Shown piece after piece: positions 1 to 8,225 of a stretch of DNA of 64,000 bases; positions within the stretch are counted from its first letter, which is position 1, and the number at the start of each line of letters is the position of its first letter. The position numbers were made by a program, and so were the translations under genes. The stretch lies in NCBI GenBank assembly GCA_036504535.1, contig DASXUY010000014.1:124001-188000 (forward strand), given 5' to 3'. The stretch is from JARLGU01 sp036504535 (lineage in GTDB: Bacteria; Armatimonadota; Armatimonadia; Armatimonadales; Capsulimonadaceae). Under the pieces are notes generated by a model, which saw nothing but the letters and a program-made list of their open reading frames with translations, was not told where the DNA came from and did no database searches.

Positions 1-474
1 GTCAATCAGTTTGGCGCCAAGAGGCCAGCAGACTCGATGCCACAAATCCATCGGTCCAACGCCTTCATGGGCAACTTGATGCGCCTGGAACTGCTGGCCC
101 GATATGACCTCGTGGGCAAGATGCTGGACGAGTGCGCGGAATATTTGCTGTACATGGCAGGGCGAACCGGAACGCTCTGGGAACACGATGTAGAGCACGC
201 CAGCTGCAACCACGGCTTCAACTCGCACATCGTCCACAGGCTCTATGCCAGCGTCCTTGGAGTCGAATCCGTGGACCAGCTTGAGCGGTCGATCAGCATC
301 AGTCTGCCAGATATCAGCCTCACGTTCTGCGAAGGTCGAATCCCGCTGCCGGATGGATTTGTGGAACTAAGCTGGCGACGCGACAGTGGCGCGATCAAAT
401 ATCGGTTATCGGTGCCTTCGGGCTACACCGTGACCGTCAGCGGTCCCGAGACAGCGGAATTGGTCCGCGAATGA
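1..474 (+). CDS. Alpha-L-rhamnosidase-like glycosidase, 3' end only
   Basis: The frame is open from the first base of the window to a TGA at 472-474, so this is the C-terminal ~157 residues of a larger protein. The stretch GRTGTLWEH followed by ASCNHGFNSHIV resembles the end of the (alpha/alpha)6 barrel of bacterial GH78 rhamnosidases, where a Thr-Leu-Trp-Glu segment is followed by a conserved Asn-His. A beta-strand-rich tail then follows, as expected for the C-terminal sandwich domain of that family. GH78 enzymes release terminal L-rhamnose from glycosides and polysaccharides. The catalytic core lies outside the window, so the activity is inferred from the C-terminal motif only. A methionine at 37 is internal and not a likely start. 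Confidence 0.7.
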   Translation, partial: VNQFGAKRPADSMPQIHRSNAFMGNLMRLELLARYDLVGKMLDECAEYLLYMAGRTGTLWEHDVEHASCNHGFNSHIVHRLYASVLGVESVDQLERSISISLPDISLTFCEGRIPLPDGFVELSWRRDSGAIKYRLSVPSGYTVTVSGPETAELVRE

Positions 475-542
475 CGCGTGGCTGGCGTCCCACGCACATC
501 AAATAATGTGGTTCGTCAGCCCTGAGGACAGCGCGGTCAGTT

Positions 543-550
543 GCCGATAA
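543..550 (+). promoter_or_regulatory. Sigma-28-like -10 box upstream of the flagellar rod gene
   Basis: GCCGATAA matches the flagellar sigma-28 (FliA) -10 consensus and lies about 40 bases before the proposed start at 588. No TAAA -35 box is visible at the usual 15-base distance (524-527 reads GAGG), so this is only a candidate. Confidence 0.35.
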
Positions 551-572
551 TTATGCTGTTAAGTCTCTCAAC

Positions 573-580
573 AAGGAGGG
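573..580 (+). promoter_or_regulatory. Strong Shine-Dalgarno deciding an ATA start
   Basis: AAGGAGGG ends seven bases before ATA at 588-590. No ATG, GTG or TTG exists in frame between the upstream stop (504-506) and ATG 621, which is too far (40 bases) to be served by this site. Confidence 0.7.
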
Positions 581-587
581 CACGACC

Positions 588-1358
588 ATAACACGCGGTG
601 TATATATCGCGGCAACCGGCATGATGGCCGAGGATGCCGCCCAGCAAGTCATCGCGCAAAACCTGGCAAACGTTAGTACCAACGGATATAAGCAAGACGT
701 TCCGATCTTTAAGTCGTTTGAGGAAAACCTCATCGCCGTGGCCAATGAGTCAGGCGAGATGCAGTCGGATTTAGGCGCAATGGGAAATGGCGCTGAGTTC
801 CAAACCGCAATCACCGACTTCAGTCAAGGGCCGCTCAAGCAGACCGGAAATCCGCTCGATCTAGCACTCACAGGCAATGCGTTTTTAGGCATACAGACAG
901 TTAGCGGGACCTGTTATTCACGTGACGGGGCGTTAACAATCAGCAGCGGAGGAGTATTGGTGCAAGCAGGCACTGGTCTTCCCGTTGTGAGTGATCGTGG
1001 CACCCAGATTCAGGTGCCAGTCAAGGCTGCGTCGATACGCGTCGGCCCCGACGGGACCGTCGAAGCCGATGGCAAAGCCGTTGCGCGTATTGGCCTCTTC
1101 GCTATCACCATGGCCGAAGGTCCCAAGAAGATCGGCGCAAACCTGGTCGAAACGACCATCGCTCCCCCCCAAGTCGACACTCGGCTTGACCCAAGCGCGG
1201 GCGTCCGGTCCGGATACATCGAAGGGTCCAACGTCAACATCATCAAGCAGATGGTCACCATGATCGCTGGCCTTCGCGCCTACGAAGCAAACTCGAAAGC
1301 GCTTCAGTCTCACGATACCGTCGAAGACAAGAGCGTCAACCAGATCGGCAAAGTCTAG
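588..1358 (+). CDS. flgF: Flagellar basal-body rod protein, FlgF/FlgG type (ATA start)
   Basis: This is a distal or proximal rod subunit of the flagellar basal body, exported through the flagellar type III apparatus. The N-terminus reads TRGVYIAATGMMAEDAAQQ followed by the rod-protein signature NLANVSTNGYK. The C-terminus (GYIEGSNVNIIKQMVTMI, then RAYEANSK) is the FlgEFG C-terminal domain that packs in the axial core. The length of about 256 residues fits FlgF or FlgG; the RGxYIAATGM opening slightly favours FlgF. The start at ATA 588 is chosen because the conserved TRGVYIAATG helix precedes the first ATG (621), and because a near-perfect ribosome site sits seven bases upstream. A bidirectional hairpin at 1376-1418 separates it from the converging J-domain gene. 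No other rod or hook genes are adjacent. Confidence 0.85.
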   Translation: MTRGVYIAATGMMAEDAAQQVIAQNLANVSTNGYKQDVPIFKSFEENLIAVANESGEMQSDLGAMGNGAEFQTAITDFSQGPLKQTGNPLDLALTGNAFLGIQTVSGTCYSRDGALTISSGGVLVQAGTGLPVVSDRGTQIQVPVKAASIRVGPDGTVEADGKAVARIGLFAITMAEGPKKIGANLVETTIAPPQVDTRLDPSAGVRSGYIEGSNVNIIKQMVTMIAGLRAYEANSKALQSHDTVEDKSVNQIGKV

Positions 1359-1375
1359 CCGTTCTTAGCAAAGTG

Positions 1376-1418
1376 AAGCGCCCCTTTTTCAGCTGCGTGC
1401 TGGACAAAGGGGCGCTTT
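1376..1418. terminator. Bidirectional terminator between converging genes
   Basis: AAGCGCCCCTTT (from 1376) pairs with AAAGGGGCGCTT (1406-1417) around an 18-19-base loop. It sits between the ends of the plus-strand rod gene and the minus-strand J-domain gene. Confidence 0.75.
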
Positions 1419-1447
1419 GTTGCGTCAGGTGCTTGTCCCGTCTGGCT

Positions 1448-2362
1448 TTATCGTGCGAACATGTCCCTTACCCAGTTGAATGTCCCATGCTTGGGTTCCG
1501 GGGCGGGTTCGGGTTGCACACTGGGCCGATTGACAGGCGGCGGAGTGGTGTCAGGTCGGGATGTTGGACCACCTTCCTGATCGGGATGGTGGATAGCGAT
1601 TCGAAGGCAATCGATCTTCGCGGCGATTAGTTCATTCTCGGGGTCAAGCCCCAATGCGGCCCGGTAGCAGGCGACAGCGCGTCGCAATCGTCCGTCTCGA
1701 GCCAGAATGTCGCCGAGGAGTTCGAATCCAACCGCCGTCTCAGGGTGGTCTACGCACAGCCGCGTGCACAACGCTTCGGCATCAACCCACATCTGCATGC
1801 GAATGGCGATGCGAACCTGCCCGATTGCGTCTGATACCGCACTACGCGGCTGGGAGCTATTCGAGAGTAGAGTCCCCTCAGTGAAGTTGATTTTTGCATC
1901 CTGATCGCTATTCCCCAAATCGGGCGTGCTGATTTGAGCCGAATAGTAGGAATCGCTTGTCGTCGGCGGTGGGCATGTGACCTTCCAGTTCCAGCCAGGC
2001 ATCTGCGCTCGCGCTTCCATGGGGTCCACCGCTTGGGGACGCCGCTTGGGCTCCTCGATCGGAGATTGCCCAGGGGAAGACTTAACCGGCTCTTGAGGCG
2101 GTCTGGGTGATAGCGGTCTCGTGGCCACCTGGGGTTTGGGTGTGGCGGCCAGATTCCTATCCAACCTCGCGCGGCGATCCGCGTCTTGAAGGATTCGATA
2201 GGCCTCGTTTATCTCTGCGAAGATGCGGCCGGCTGCTTCCTTGTCTGCGGCCACGTCTGGGTGATATTTGCGAACCAGCTCATGGTAACGCTGGCGGATT
2301 TCACTTGCTGAGCATCCATGCGGCAAGCCGAGTGTCTTGTAGTAATCTACGGTTTCGGCCAT
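1448..2362 (-). CDS. J-domain protein with C-terminal TPR
   Basis: Residues ~6-70 form a DnaJ domain (YYKTLGLPHGCSASEIRQRYHEL) with the essential HPD tripeptide at 34-36, the part that stimulates DnaK ATP hydrolysis. There is no Gly/Phe region or zinc-finger domain, so it is not a canonical DnaJ. A proline-rich linker (~80-130) leads to a region around 190-255 that reads as TPR helices (GFELLGDILARDGRLRRAVACYRAALGLDPEN). It is probably a specialised co-chaperone or a protein-assembly scaffold. A GAGGA ribosome site lies about eight bases before the ATG. It lies between a rod gene and flagellin, so a flagellar role is possible but unproven. Confidence 0.75.
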   Translation of the reverse strand: MAETVDYYKTLGLPHGCSASEIRQRYHELVRKYHPDVAADKEAAGRIFAEINEAYRILQDADRRARLDRNLAATPKPQVATRPLSPRPPQEPVKSSPGQSPIEEPKRRPQAVDPMEARAQMPGWNWKVTCPPPTTSDSYYSAQISTPDLGNSDQDAKINFTEGTLLSNSSQPRSAVSDAIGQVRIAIRMQMWVDAEALCTRLCVDHPETAVGFELLGDILARDGRLRRAVACYRAALGLDPENELIAAKIDCLRIAIHHPDQEGGPTSRPDTTPPPVNRPSVQPEPAPEPKHGTFNWVRDMFAR

Positions 2363-2541
2363 TGCAATGTCCTCAAGTCTCAGGTAGTTTTGCTGGCTAA
2401 TTGTTACCCTTGATGATTATTATCGCCTATAAAACCGCTTTATCAAACATCGCTTAACAGAATTCTTTTAAACTAATTTATACTATGCAGTCCGCCCTGG
2501 TTCTCATGAAATCCGCGCTATTGTTGCCTGTGTTGAGGCAC

Positions 2542-2577
2542 AAAAAATTGCTCTCCGGCAGGGAGACCGGAGAGCAA
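2542..2577 (-). terminator. Rho-independent terminator of flagellin
   Basis: TTGCTCTCCGG (2548-2558) and CCGGAGAGCAA (2567-2577) form a perfect 11-bp stem with an 8-base loop. Reading on the minus strand it is followed by six T residues (plus-strand AAAAAA at 2542-2547). Confidence 0.85.
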
Positions 2578-2585
2578 TGGGGAGT

Positions 2586-2619
2586 ATCGAACTGGGATGA
2601 GGGAGCATCCCAGTTCGAT
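2586..2619 (-). terminator. Second hairpin just after the flagellin stop
   Basis: Two perfect 14-base arms (2586-2599 and 2606-2619, each ATCGAACTGGGATG or its complement) with a 6-base loop lie 14 bases beyond the flagellin stop codon and ahead of the T-tract terminator. It has no T-run, so it may protect the 3' end of the mRNA rather than terminate transcription. Confidence 0.6.
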
Positions 2620-2633
2620 GGGTGAGCTTAGGA

Positions 2634-4151
2634 TTAGCCCTGCAGGAGCTTCAGAACCGACTGAGGCTGCTGGTTGGCGTAAGACAGAGCGGATGTGGCT
2701 GACTGGACGAGGATCTGATCCTTCGTGTAAGCAACAACCGTGGCCGCGAGGTCGGCATCAGTGATCGAGCTTTTCGATGCGCTGAGGTTCTGCGATGCAA
2801 CATTCAGCGAGTTAGCGTTCGACTGCAGAATGTTCACCTGGAAGGCGCCGAGGTCAGCGCGGACCGTCGATATGTCGGAGATCGCTTTGTCGATGACCGC
2901 GATAGCGTCCTGAGCGCCCTTGAACGAGGTCACGTCGATGTCGGCGATGGAACCGGTATAGACCGTCTGCGATGCGCCCGAAGCATCGTTGTAGCTCGGC
3001 GAGTTTCGGCCAAGCTGATCAGCCGATGTGCTTCGGATGGAGAGACTTGCGGTCTGTCCCTCGTTGGCGCCGATCTGGAAGTACAGGTCGGTTCCCTTGG
3101 TTGCAGTGCCCGCCGCCGATGTGAGGCTTGCCGCGCCGCCGGAGCCCGTGACTGCGCCAGTGACGTTCGATGCGACAACGACGAGGCCGTTATCGAATGA
3201 GTACGTCGCGGTACCGTCGCCGTTATCGACTGACGAGGTGCTCGAGTAGTTCGACAGAGCGCCGCCGCCGGTCAACGTGACCTGAGCATCGGTACCAGCT
3301 ACAACTCCGGCCGGAGGAGTAAGCGCGTCGGCAGCGCTGCTTGCATCGAGGGCGGTGAGGCCTGTGATGTCAAACGTCTGCGCCGTTGTCGGTGCGCCAG
3401 CAACCTGCTGGGTGAAGACGAGGCCCGCTGCACCTTCTGATGCCTGGTAGCCGCTGGCCTTGATCGCCGTGTTGAGGGCGTTGATGCCGTTGGATCCCGA
3501 CGGGAGGTTGTAAGTCGTACCGTTGATAACCATCGAGCCAGAGTACTGACCGTTGACCAGCGAGGAGGCCGATGTGACCGTGTACGAACTTGCCGTCGCT
3601 GCGGCAACTGTCGCGCCGCCGTAGTTGCCAGCGTTGAGACTGGTCCACGTACCGGCTGACTTCAAGGTCATACCCGAGCCGCCGACCGACGCTGTGCTGG
3701 CGCCGATGGTCGTGCCGGAGTTGGCCGAGCCGTCGAGAAGTTTCTTGGTGCCGAACTGAGTAGTCGCCGAGATGCGGTTGATCGACTGGATGGCCGAAGC
3801 AATCTGAGCCTGGTCCGCAGCGGTAGCGGTGCTGTCGTTGACGCCAGAGTTAGAGGCGTGAACTGCGAGCTGACGCATGGACATGAGCAGCGAGTGAACC
3901 TCGTTGAGGGCACTTTCTGCCGTCTTCGTCATGTTGATCGCGTCGTTGGTGTTGCTCGTCGCCTGGTTCAAACCGACGATCTGAGCGTTCATGTTCTGGG
4001 AGATGACCAAACCGGCCGCATCGTCTGCTGCGCTGTTGATCCGGAGACCTGTGGAGAGGCGCTGAATATCGGTGCTCTGAGCATCGCTATTCTTGTTAAG
4101 GTTATGAGAGGCCATAAAGGCCGTGGTATTCGTCGCAATACGGGTTGACAT
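2634..4151 (-). CDS. fliC: Flagellin
   Basis: This is the filament subunit. The N-terminal ~140 residues are the conserved D0/D1 helices: STRIATNTTAFMASHNL, then LSTGLRINSAADDAAGLVIS and AESALNEVHSLLMSMRQLAVHASN. The C-terminal ~90 residues (AIAVIDKAISDISTVRADLGAFQ through SALSYANQQPQSVLKLLQG) form the matching D1/D0 coil. Between them lies ~270 residues of Ser/Thr/Ala/Gly-rich variable surface domain. At 505 residues it is a medium-sized flagellin. The start at 4151 gives the canonical MSTRIATN opening and has TCCTCC (4157-4162, read as GGAGGA) upstream; an extension to 4193 lacks homology. Two hairpins follow the gene, consistent with high expression. Confidence 0.95.
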   Translation of the reverse strand: MSTRIATNTTAFMASHNLNKNSDAQSTDIQRLSTGLRINSAADDAAGLVISQNMNAQIVGLNQATSNTNDAINMTKTAESALNEVHSLLMSMRQLAVHASNSGVNDSTATAADQAQIASAIQSINRISATTQFGTKKLLDGSANSGTTIGASTASVGGSGMTLKSAGTWTSLNAGNYGGATVAAATASSYTVTSASSLVNGQYSGSMVINGTTYNLPSGSNGINALNTAIKASGYQASEGAAGLVFTQQVAGAPTTAQTFDITGLTALDASSAADALTPPAGVVAGTDAQVTLTGGGALSNYSSTSSVDNGDGTATYSFDNGLVVVASNVTGAVTGSGGAASLTSAAGTATKGTDLYFQIGANEGQTASLSIRSTSADQLGRNSPSYNDASGASQTVYTGSIADIDVTSFKGAQDAIAVIDKAISDISTVRADLGAFQVNILQSNANSLNVASQNLSASKSSITDADLAATVVAYTKDQILVQSATSALSYANQQPQSVLKLLQG

Positions 4152-4592
4152 TACATTCCTCCGTGAGTTCACGAAGACGGTACCGGCGTGCATACGTTAA
4201 GTGTTTTTTATGTCACCGGCTGTCGCCCCTGCAAATCGCTTCCTGCTATTACAGAGGTGTATTCAATTATTGCGGCGATGCATCCGAGCGTTTCGGCCCG
4301 GTCCAGCCAACCGCACCTACCATGAGCCGTCTATCTCAAAGTAGGTTCCCTGCGATAACATAGGGACAGAGTCAATTGTAGGTTGCTTGCTCGATATCTT
4401 TAGGGTATTTTTTTATAAAGTTTGCTTGTTCACGGGTTTTTGCTAAACCAAGGCTGATATTTGGTAAGGTGATATACAAATCATGAGGCGAGCAGGCATG
4501 GAGCAAATTCCGAAAAAGAATCGTCTAATCAACACACACGCTGTCCGGATGGGTAATAATCGGGACATGCCACCTTTGAGGGGAAGTTGAAA
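4152..4592. other. Divergent intergenic region between flagellin and the M48 protease
   Basis: This 441-bp region must hold the promoters of both genes. It includes an AT-rich stretch at about 4376-4430. On the minus strand a GAAA, 14 bases, GCCGCAAT arrangement about 120 bases upstream of flagellin is a weak sigma-28-like candidate. I see no open frame with protein-like features and no recognisable riboswitch. Confidence 0.4.
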
Positions 4593-5396
4593 ATGAAAAT
4601 AAACTGCAAACAACTGGCAACGAAATTGGCGGGTTTCGCCTTTGCGATTAGTATGATCACCGCCAGCGGAGGCGGCCAAACTAACGCATTTATGGCCCCC
4701 GCGCACGCGGGATTCTTTAGCGTGAGCGGTTCTGAAGAGATTGACTACGGCAAAAAGGCGGATCAGGAGATTCGTAAGCAGTACAAAATGAGCAACGACG
4801 ACGCCGCGAATCGACTCGTTCGCAGCGTGGGGGAAAGCCTGACCCCCTATACGGATCGCCCGGACATCAAGTATGAGTTCCGCGTTGTGAACGATCCGTC
4901 CGTCAACGCCTTCGCGGTACCCGGCTTTGTCTATGTGCACACGGGGCTTCTCGACATGATTAAGAACGATCCCGACAAGCGCACCGAGCTTGCGGGGGTG
5001 ATCGCCCACGAACTTGGCCACACTGGCGGGCGTCATATCGCAAAGCAGCTCGCCGAGCAGCAGCAGGCGCAAGTTGGCGCAAGCCTATTGTCCATCCTTA
5101 CTCGCAGCCGCTACGACCAGGTGCTCAATATCGGCGCAAACCTGTTCCTCATGGGCCACAGCCGCACGGACGAGTATGACGCCGACCGACGGGGTGTCCG
5201 AACCCTCATGCGCGCGGGCTACGATCCCAACGGTATGATCGAGTTCTTCAAGAAGCTGCAGGCCAAGAGCAAGGACGGCGGTAAGCTTCAAGAGTATTTC
5301 CAGACTCACCCAATGACCAGCGAACGCATCTCACGCGTCCGTGACGAGATCAAAGCCGACGAACAAAACGGAATCCCGGCCGCCAAATCGGGGTAG
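4593..5396 (+). CDS. Secreted M48-family zinc metalloprotease
   Basis: This is a Ste24/BepA-like peptidase of the envelope. A Sec-type signal (KINCKQLATKLAGFAFAISMITASG) covers about the first 30-40 residues. The M48 domain contains NAFAVPGFVYVHTGLL and the zinc motif HELGH at about residues 139-143; the third ligand is expected in the downstream DEYDADRRG segment. The GGRHIAKQ and THPMTSERISR segments are also typical. At about 267 residues it has the short soluble form without a TPR tail or membrane domain. ATG at 4593 is preferred because GAGGGGAAG lies at proper spacing; a TTG at 4587 would place the ribosome site too close. It probably degrades misfolded envelope or outer-membrane proteins. 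Confidence 0.88.
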   Translation: MKINCKQLATKLAGFAFAISMITASGGGQTNAFMAPAHAGFFSVSGSEEIDYGKKADQEIRKQYKMSNDDAANRLVRSVGESLTPYTDRPDIKYEFRVVNDPSVNAFAVPGFVYVHTGLLDMIKNDPDKRTELAGVIAHELGHTGGRHIAKQLAEQQQAQVGASLLSILTRSRYDQVLNIGANLFLMGHSRTDEYDADRRGVRTLMRAGYDPNGMIEFFKKLQAKSKDGGKLQEYFQTHPMTSERISRVRDEIKADEQNGIPAAKSG

Positions 5397-5525
5397 GGTT
5401 CGGTGGGCACCGCGGTGGAATCCGGTGGGGCAGGCGTGTAAGGTCTCATGTCCGGGGGTGAGGTACTCGGCTCCCCCCGGGTCAAATAGAGCTTGATTTT
5501 CCCTTTATCGAATTACGAAGCACGA

Positions 5526-7229
5526 TCACCCCAGCCTTCGCCATCGCAGGGCGGCGGTGTTGAACACGAACTCGGATGTGTTAGCGTATTGTCGCTCGCC
5601 GCTAGGACCCTCATCACAGATCTTTCCGCCTGATACTCGAATCTCGCCGTCATCAGCGACCATCGCTTGATGGTCGTAGATCCATCCAGGGTTATCTCCG
5701 TGCGTTTCTAGCTTCTCTAGCCGGAACGTCACAGTATCGAGCTTATACACAGGAGTGACTCCGTATTGGCGGCATCCAAAGTAGCCGAGCGCACCGATGA
5801 GATAGATTTCGTTTACAATCAATGTCGCCGTGTGAAAGTCCGTTGGCGGAAACACATCTTCCGGGTAGCCATAAATCTTGATTGATCCATCAGGTTCGTG
5901 GACAAATACGTCGTTGAAAATGCAAAAGTCCGGATCGGTGCCATCTTCGTGCTCGCCCGCGACCTGAACGATTCGACCATCAGGCAGCATCGTAAAGCTT
6001 TGCCCAAAGCGGTCAGCACACCAAACCGGTGTGAAGTTGGGGGAATAGGTCGGTGGATCGTCAAAGTGGATGCCGGCATTGTACGAGTTGACTCCGGCCC
6101 GTATCATGGCCTCCCAGAACGGAGCAACGATGAGCTCGGGGTTATAAACGCCAAAACGCCGCGCGCGGTCCGATTGGTATTCCTCCAAGGTGATACCGTA
6201 AAGCTCGGTAATGTCCGGATCCTTTCTCAAGCCTAGAACCACGCGGCTGCTTCCATTTTCAAGCTCGGGGAGTGCCGCGCCCGCCTGCAAAAGTTTTATT
6301 CCAACATCTCGATTTTCCACTTCCTCGATCGGAGAAAACAAGGTTCCGCAGGGGGAAATGTCTGCGCCTGCGGCGAGAAGGGCGTCAACGCATGCCAGTG
6401 CAGACCGCTGGGAAGCATAAACTAATGGAGTGTTTCCGAAATCGTCCGCTTGCTCGACGTCAGAGCCGCTGTCGAGGAGCCATTTCACCAACTCTGCCTG
6501 TCCGCTCTCGACGGCCAATATGAGTGCCGTTTGGCCATTGTAACCCGTAGCATTCGTGTCGGCTCCACGGGATTGTAGCAATTTGGTCTTTTCAAGGTCG
6601 CCAACGAGACACGCTAAAAGCCATGGCGTAAGCTCATCACTTGATCGGGCCTCCATATCGCAATCTTGGGATAGGGCGACTTGAACATCATCACTCGTCC
6701 CAAACACGACAGCTTCCATGAGATCGGTGAGCCCGAGGCTGCTAGGGTCCGATCCGCACGACACGAGATATTTAACCGCGTCAAATCGCCCGACCCACGT
6801 CAGCCTTTTCAGTGCAGTTTCACCCGTACTGGACACTCCATTCATGTCGACACGACTTGAGACGAGAAGAGACAGGAGGCTCATTAGTCTCGGGTCGTTT
6901 CGTAATTCACGACCGCTCACGGCGTCGATCAGCGCATCGAAATCGTTATCGCGTTTATACGTGATATTTCCGCCTGCTGAAATAAGCACCGCAACCTTAC
7001 GCGGATCACCGTGAAAGAGCGCCACAACGAGCGCCTTGTTCAGGTTCGCGCCGCTATGGGAGAGGAAGCGGACGATATCGACGCTAGCTGTGGCTCGCGT
7101 GACCGCATACATCAGCGGCGTCCACCCTTCTCCGTCAAGATTGTCAACCGGATGGCCCGCCGCGATGAGATCTTTGACCCGCTTCAGGTCCCCTGTGATG
7201 ACCGCATAGTGAAGGTCGTAGCGTGGCAT
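5526..7229 (-). CDS. Ankyrin-repeat protein fused to a kelch/beta-propeller-like domain
   Basis: Residues 1 to ~325 are ankyrin repeats (for example DLHYAVITGDLKRVKDLIAAG, GWTPLMYAV, GQTALILAVESGQAELVKWLL, GNTPLVYASQ), about nine units of variable quality. From ~345 the sequence changes to a beta-rich region with kelch-like features: CADRFGQSFTMLPDGRIVQVAGEHEDG, FNDVFVHEPDG, TDFHTATLIVNEIYLIGALGY and a C-terminal VSGGKI then FNTAALRWRRLG. There is no signal peptide, so it is probably cytoplasmic and binds protein partners. I know of no defined activity for this combination. The DUF6429 gene lies about 60 bp upstream on the same strand and may be co-transcribed. Confidence 0.75.
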   Translation of the reverse strand: MPRYDLHYAVITGDLKRVKDLIAAGHPVDNLDGEGWTPLMYAVTRATASVDIVRFLSHSGANLNKALVVALFHGDPRKVAVLISAGGNITYKRDNDFDALIDAVSGRELRNDPRLMSLLSLLVSSRVDMNGVSSTGETALKRLTWVGRFDAVKYLVSCGSDPSSLGLTDLMEAVVFGTSDDVQVALSQDCDMEARSSDELTPWLLACLVGDLEKTKLLQSRGADTNATGYNGQTALILAVESGQAELVKWLLDSGSDVEQADDFGNTPLVYASQRSALACVDALLAAGADISPCGTLFSPIEEVENRDVGIKLLQAGAALPELENGSSRVVLGLRKDPDITELYGITLEEYQSDRARRFGVYNPELIVAPFWEAMIRAGVNSYNAGIHFDDPPTYSPNFTPVWCADRFGQSFTMLPDGRIVQVAGEHEDGTDPDFCIFNDVFVHEPDGSIKIYGYPEDVFPPTDFHTATLIVNEIYLIGALGYFGCRQYGVTPVYKLDTVTFRLEKLETHGDNPGWIYDHQAMVADDGEIRVSGGKICDEGPSGERQYANTSEFVFNTAALRWRRLG

Positions 7230-7288
7230 AGACTCTCTCCGTCTAATTAGTCGGGCCGCCCAAGGAGGCGACGATCTCTCTCGCCAAC

Positions 7289-7528
7289 CTACTTGGCGAA
7301 CAGCCTCTCCAATAACTCGTTCGCCAGTTCGAGCCCTTCGTCGCTGAACACGACCGACTTTGCCTTGTTTTTCGGATCATAGATCAGGCCCTTCTCATAT
7401 AACCGGTTGAGCGCATCCCAATCCATTCCCTTCCATGCTCGAACTTCATCAAGGCCGCGCCGCCCAAACTGATTGAGGGCAAGCAACGCCAGGACGACAT
7501 CATCGATTTTGTCATGATCCAATTCCAC
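7289..7528 (-). CDS. DUF6429 family small protein
   Basis: This protein of about 80 residues has the pattern DHDKIDDVVLALLAL ... RAWKGMDWDALNRLYEKGLI ... KAKSVVFSDEGLELANELLERLF, which matches the DUF6429 family. That is a widespread small cytoplasmic protein of unknown function that resembles a winged-helix fold with a terminal helix. GTG at 7526-7528 is chosen because AAGGAGA lies about nine bases upstream and the family begins near this point; a TTG at 7552 would add eight unconserved residues. It probably shares a transcript with the ankyrin gene downstream. Confidence 0.7.
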   Translation of the reverse strand: MELDHDKIDDVVLALLALNQFGRRGLDEVRAWKGMDWDALNRLYEKGLIYDPKNKAKSVVFSDEGLELANELLERLFAK

Positions 7529-7672
7529 AGTTGATTGTCTCCTTCTCTCCAAGAACGAGCCATCCTAGAGTGCGATATTCGCTGCCTCGTCTATTACAGC
7601 ATTTGGCCAACATTTCCTTTAGCCTTAGGTTCGATGCGTGCGATTCATGATTGAGGCACTCGATCACTTCTG

Positions 7673-7725
7673 CCACCACTCCGAACGCACCCAGCCCTGG
7701 GGACTGCCCCGCAGAAGGTGGCACC
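7673..7725. repeat. Degenerate direct repeat, copy A
   Basis: It begins with CCACCACTCCGAACG, which recurs exactly at 7979-7993. Both copies end in AGAAGG-(T/C)-G-(G/A)-CACC after a more divergent middle, giving two ~50-bp copies 306 bp apart. Confidence 0.5.
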
Positions 7726-7978
7726 ACTTGTTCGCGCCGTAGAAGCAGCCAAGCCTATCGTCACATTCCCAAACCCGTCATCCTAATCGTGGCGTATCGC
7801 CAATGTTTGGGGCCGCCTTCGAGGACGCTGTCCCCGAAGAATTTGTCGCCAACCCCCGCCACGGAGCGGCGGTCCCGCGTGAGCGGCTGCGGTCGGCAAG
7901 CCACAATCCTTTATTGCATCCGCTGAAGCGGTCCTGTGAAAACCAGGTCGCCCTACGGGCTAAGATATAAGCCCATAG

Positions 7979-8030
7979 CCACCACTCCGAACGAGCCAGG
8001 CTTAAACACTGGACTCTAGAAGGCGACACC
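7979..8030. repeat. Degenerate direct repeat, copy B
   Basis: This is the partner of 7673-7725: an identical 15-base head CCACCACTCCGAACG and a related tail AGAAGGCGACACC. The element is not recognised as a known family. Confidence 0.5.
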
Positions 8031-8184
8031 GGTCACGCTAATCAGCCCGATCTCGGCGTAGAAGCCAGCATGCGCGTTGACGAAATGGTAAGTAACATAT
8101 GCGAAGCGCTCCCTCAACGCAATGATCCTGGGCTTGCCGACCGAAAATGGCTCTTGAGGTGCGCTCAAAATACAGACATAAATA

Positions 8185-8213
8185 TTGACAAAATAGTATA
8201 ATCGTGGTACAAT
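8185..8213 (+). promoter_or_regulatory. Near-consensus promoter with no known gene
   Basis: TTGACA (8185-8190), an exact 17-base spacer and TACAAT (8208-8213). Transcription would start near 8220, three to six bases before GTG 8223 / ATG 8226. Confidence 0.6.
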
Positions 8214-8225
8214 AATAGTAAGGTG

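Larger units (their letters stand above)
7529..8184. other. Stretch without a supported gene
   Basis: About 650 bp in which short open frames on both strands lack family features and ribosome sites. It contains two related ~50-bp segments (7673-7725 and 7979-8030) and small hairpins such as GGGCTAAGATATAAGCCC near 7957. It looks like degenerate repeat-derived sequence. Confidence 0.5.

Noticed and set aside
4152..4440. A possible c-di-GMP riboswitch in the flagellin leader
   Set aside because: I looked for the GEMM conserved loops on the minus strand and did not find a convincing match.
4443..5072. Minus-strand frame overlapping the M48 protease
   Set aside because: The protease carries HELGH and a signal peptide; the antisense frame has no motif and would start within the gene.
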